A stretch of 5,290 bases of DNA from an uncultured Erysipelotrichaceae bacterium (GTDB lineage Bacteria > Bacillota_I > Bacilli_A > Erysipelotrichales > Erysipelotrichaceae): the NCBI GenBank assembly GCA_902795875.1, contig CADBND010000077.1:1-5290 (forward strand), in the 5' to 3' direction. Each line of letters begins with the position of its first letter. The stretch's first letter is position 1. Positions 4,817 to 5,290 of the stretch are shown here, one piece after another. Both the position numbers and the translations under genes were made by a program. The notes under the pieces are model-generated. The model was not told the DNA's origin. It saw only the letters and a list, made by a program, of their open reading frames with translations, and did not search any database.

Positions 4817-5290
4817 ATGAAGAAACAGCCGCTTTTAAATACTTATGTGAATAATGTTAGCATGGATGAAGTTCTCAATGAGATTAGCCGGTTAGTTGAG
4901 ATGAAAATAAAATCTTATGTCGTTGCCATTAATGTTGACGTGGTTATGAAAATGGAAAAGGACGAGTACCTTAAAAAGATTACAGATGAGGCAGATTTGA
5001 CTCTTGTTGATGGTAAACCGCTTATTTGGATTGCAAAATGGCATAGACATCCAGTTAAGGCTAAAATCAGTGGATCTGATATGGTGCCTGTGCTTTGCAA
5101 AGTTGCTGCCGAGAAGGGTTATAGATTATTTATTATCGGCGGTAAAGAAGGCGTTGCTGAGAAAGCGAAACATAATCTTGAAAGTGATATAAAGAACATA
5201 AAGATTGTTGGAACCTATTCGCCGCCTTTGGGGTTTGAAAAAGATGAAGCAGAACTAGAGAAAATAAATGTAATAATAAGCGAAGCTCAT
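4817..5290 (+). CDS. WecG/TagA/CpsF-family glycosyltransferase (GT26), 3' end outside window
   Basis: Members transfer N-acetylmannosamine, its uronic acid or a related sugar from a UDP donor to a lipid-linked first sugar at the inner face of the membrane. The visible 158 residues are about two thirds of a family usually near 240-250. Landmarks are YVVAINVDVVMKM (34-46), DEADLTLVDGKPLIW (58-72) with the conserved Asp65, KISGSD (83-88), the glycine-rich YRLFIIGGKEGVA (102-114) and IVGTYSPPLGF (130-140). The first motif usually reads T.N; here Thr is replaced by Ala37 while Asn39 remains. The ATG at 4817 has AAGGG ending eight bases upstream. Its position after the initiating transferase suggests that it adds the second sugar. 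Frame and window end coincide, so the gene continues to the right. The family is secure; the donor sugar is inferred. Confidence 0.9.
   Translation, partial: MKKQPLLNTYVNNVSMDEVLNEISRLVEMKIKSYVVAINVDVVMKMEKDEYLKKITDEADLTLVDGKPLIWIAKWHRHPVKAKISGSDMVPVLCKVAAEKGYRLFIIGGKEGVAEKAKHNLESDIKNIKIVGTYSPPLGFEKDEAELEKINVIISEAH

Noticed and set aside
4915..5192. Short reading frames on both strands inside the GT26 gene
   Set aside because: The GT26 frame from 4817 is continuous to the window end and carries the family motifs, so the others are shadows.
1..5290. CRISPR array, tRNA, riboswitch or insertion sequence
   Set aside because: No regularly spaced repeats, cloverleaf, recognised riboswitch core, transposase or terminal inverted repeats were seen on either strand.

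Overview
The window looks like a low-to-moderate GC member of the Bacillota, probably a gut-type anaerobe (Lachnospiraceae or Erysipelotrichia-like). This rests on the GlmM variant (FGTDGFRGEA start), AGAAAGG-type ribosome binding sites, sigma-A-like promoters and a NusG paralog next to a polysaccharide locus. It is an impression from protein style; no genus can be named.

Layout. (1) Bases 1-1886 (+): the 3' two thirds of nagB (glucosamine-6-phosphate deaminase), followed with no gap by complete glmM (phosphoglucosamine mutase). The two enzymes compete for the same substrate, one feeding glycolysis and the other UDP-GlcNAc synthesis. A strong hairpin at 1890-1925 ends this core operon. (2) Bases 1922-2536 (-): a specialised NusG paralog (NGN plus KOW domains; LoaP/UpxY/RfaH-like), convergent with glmM and divergent from what follows. 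(3) Bases 2537-2781: a divergent control region with a near-consensus promoter (2628-2656), a leader that can form two adjacent helices (2661-2731) and an isolated ribosome binding site. (4) Bases 2782-4170 (+): a polyprenyl-phosphate sugar-1-phosphate transferase, the usual first enzyme of capsule or exopolysaccharide repeat-unit synthesis. (5) Bases 4171-4816: 646 bases of very AT-rich DNA with no intact gene, holding two successive hairpins, a possible decayed reading frame and an extended -10 promoter. (6) Bases 4817-5290 (+), cut by the window end: a WecG/TagA/CpsF-family (GT26) glycosyltransferase, likely adding the second sugar.

How it fits together. The window catches the junction between conserved amino-sugar metabolism and the start of an accessory surface-polysaccharide cluster. 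The membrane transferase should load the first sugar phosphate onto undecaprenyl phosphate, and the GT26 enzyme should extend it. The divergent NusG paralog is well placed to let RNA polymerase read through terminators inside the long cluster, including the hairpins at 4185-4270. The wider architecture (specialised NusG plus polysaccharide operon) is a known theme. Less ordinary details are the divergent placement, the structured leader, the apparent non-ATG start of the transferase, a possibly leaderless NusG-paralog message, and a similar promoter-like element ahead of both polysaccharide genes.
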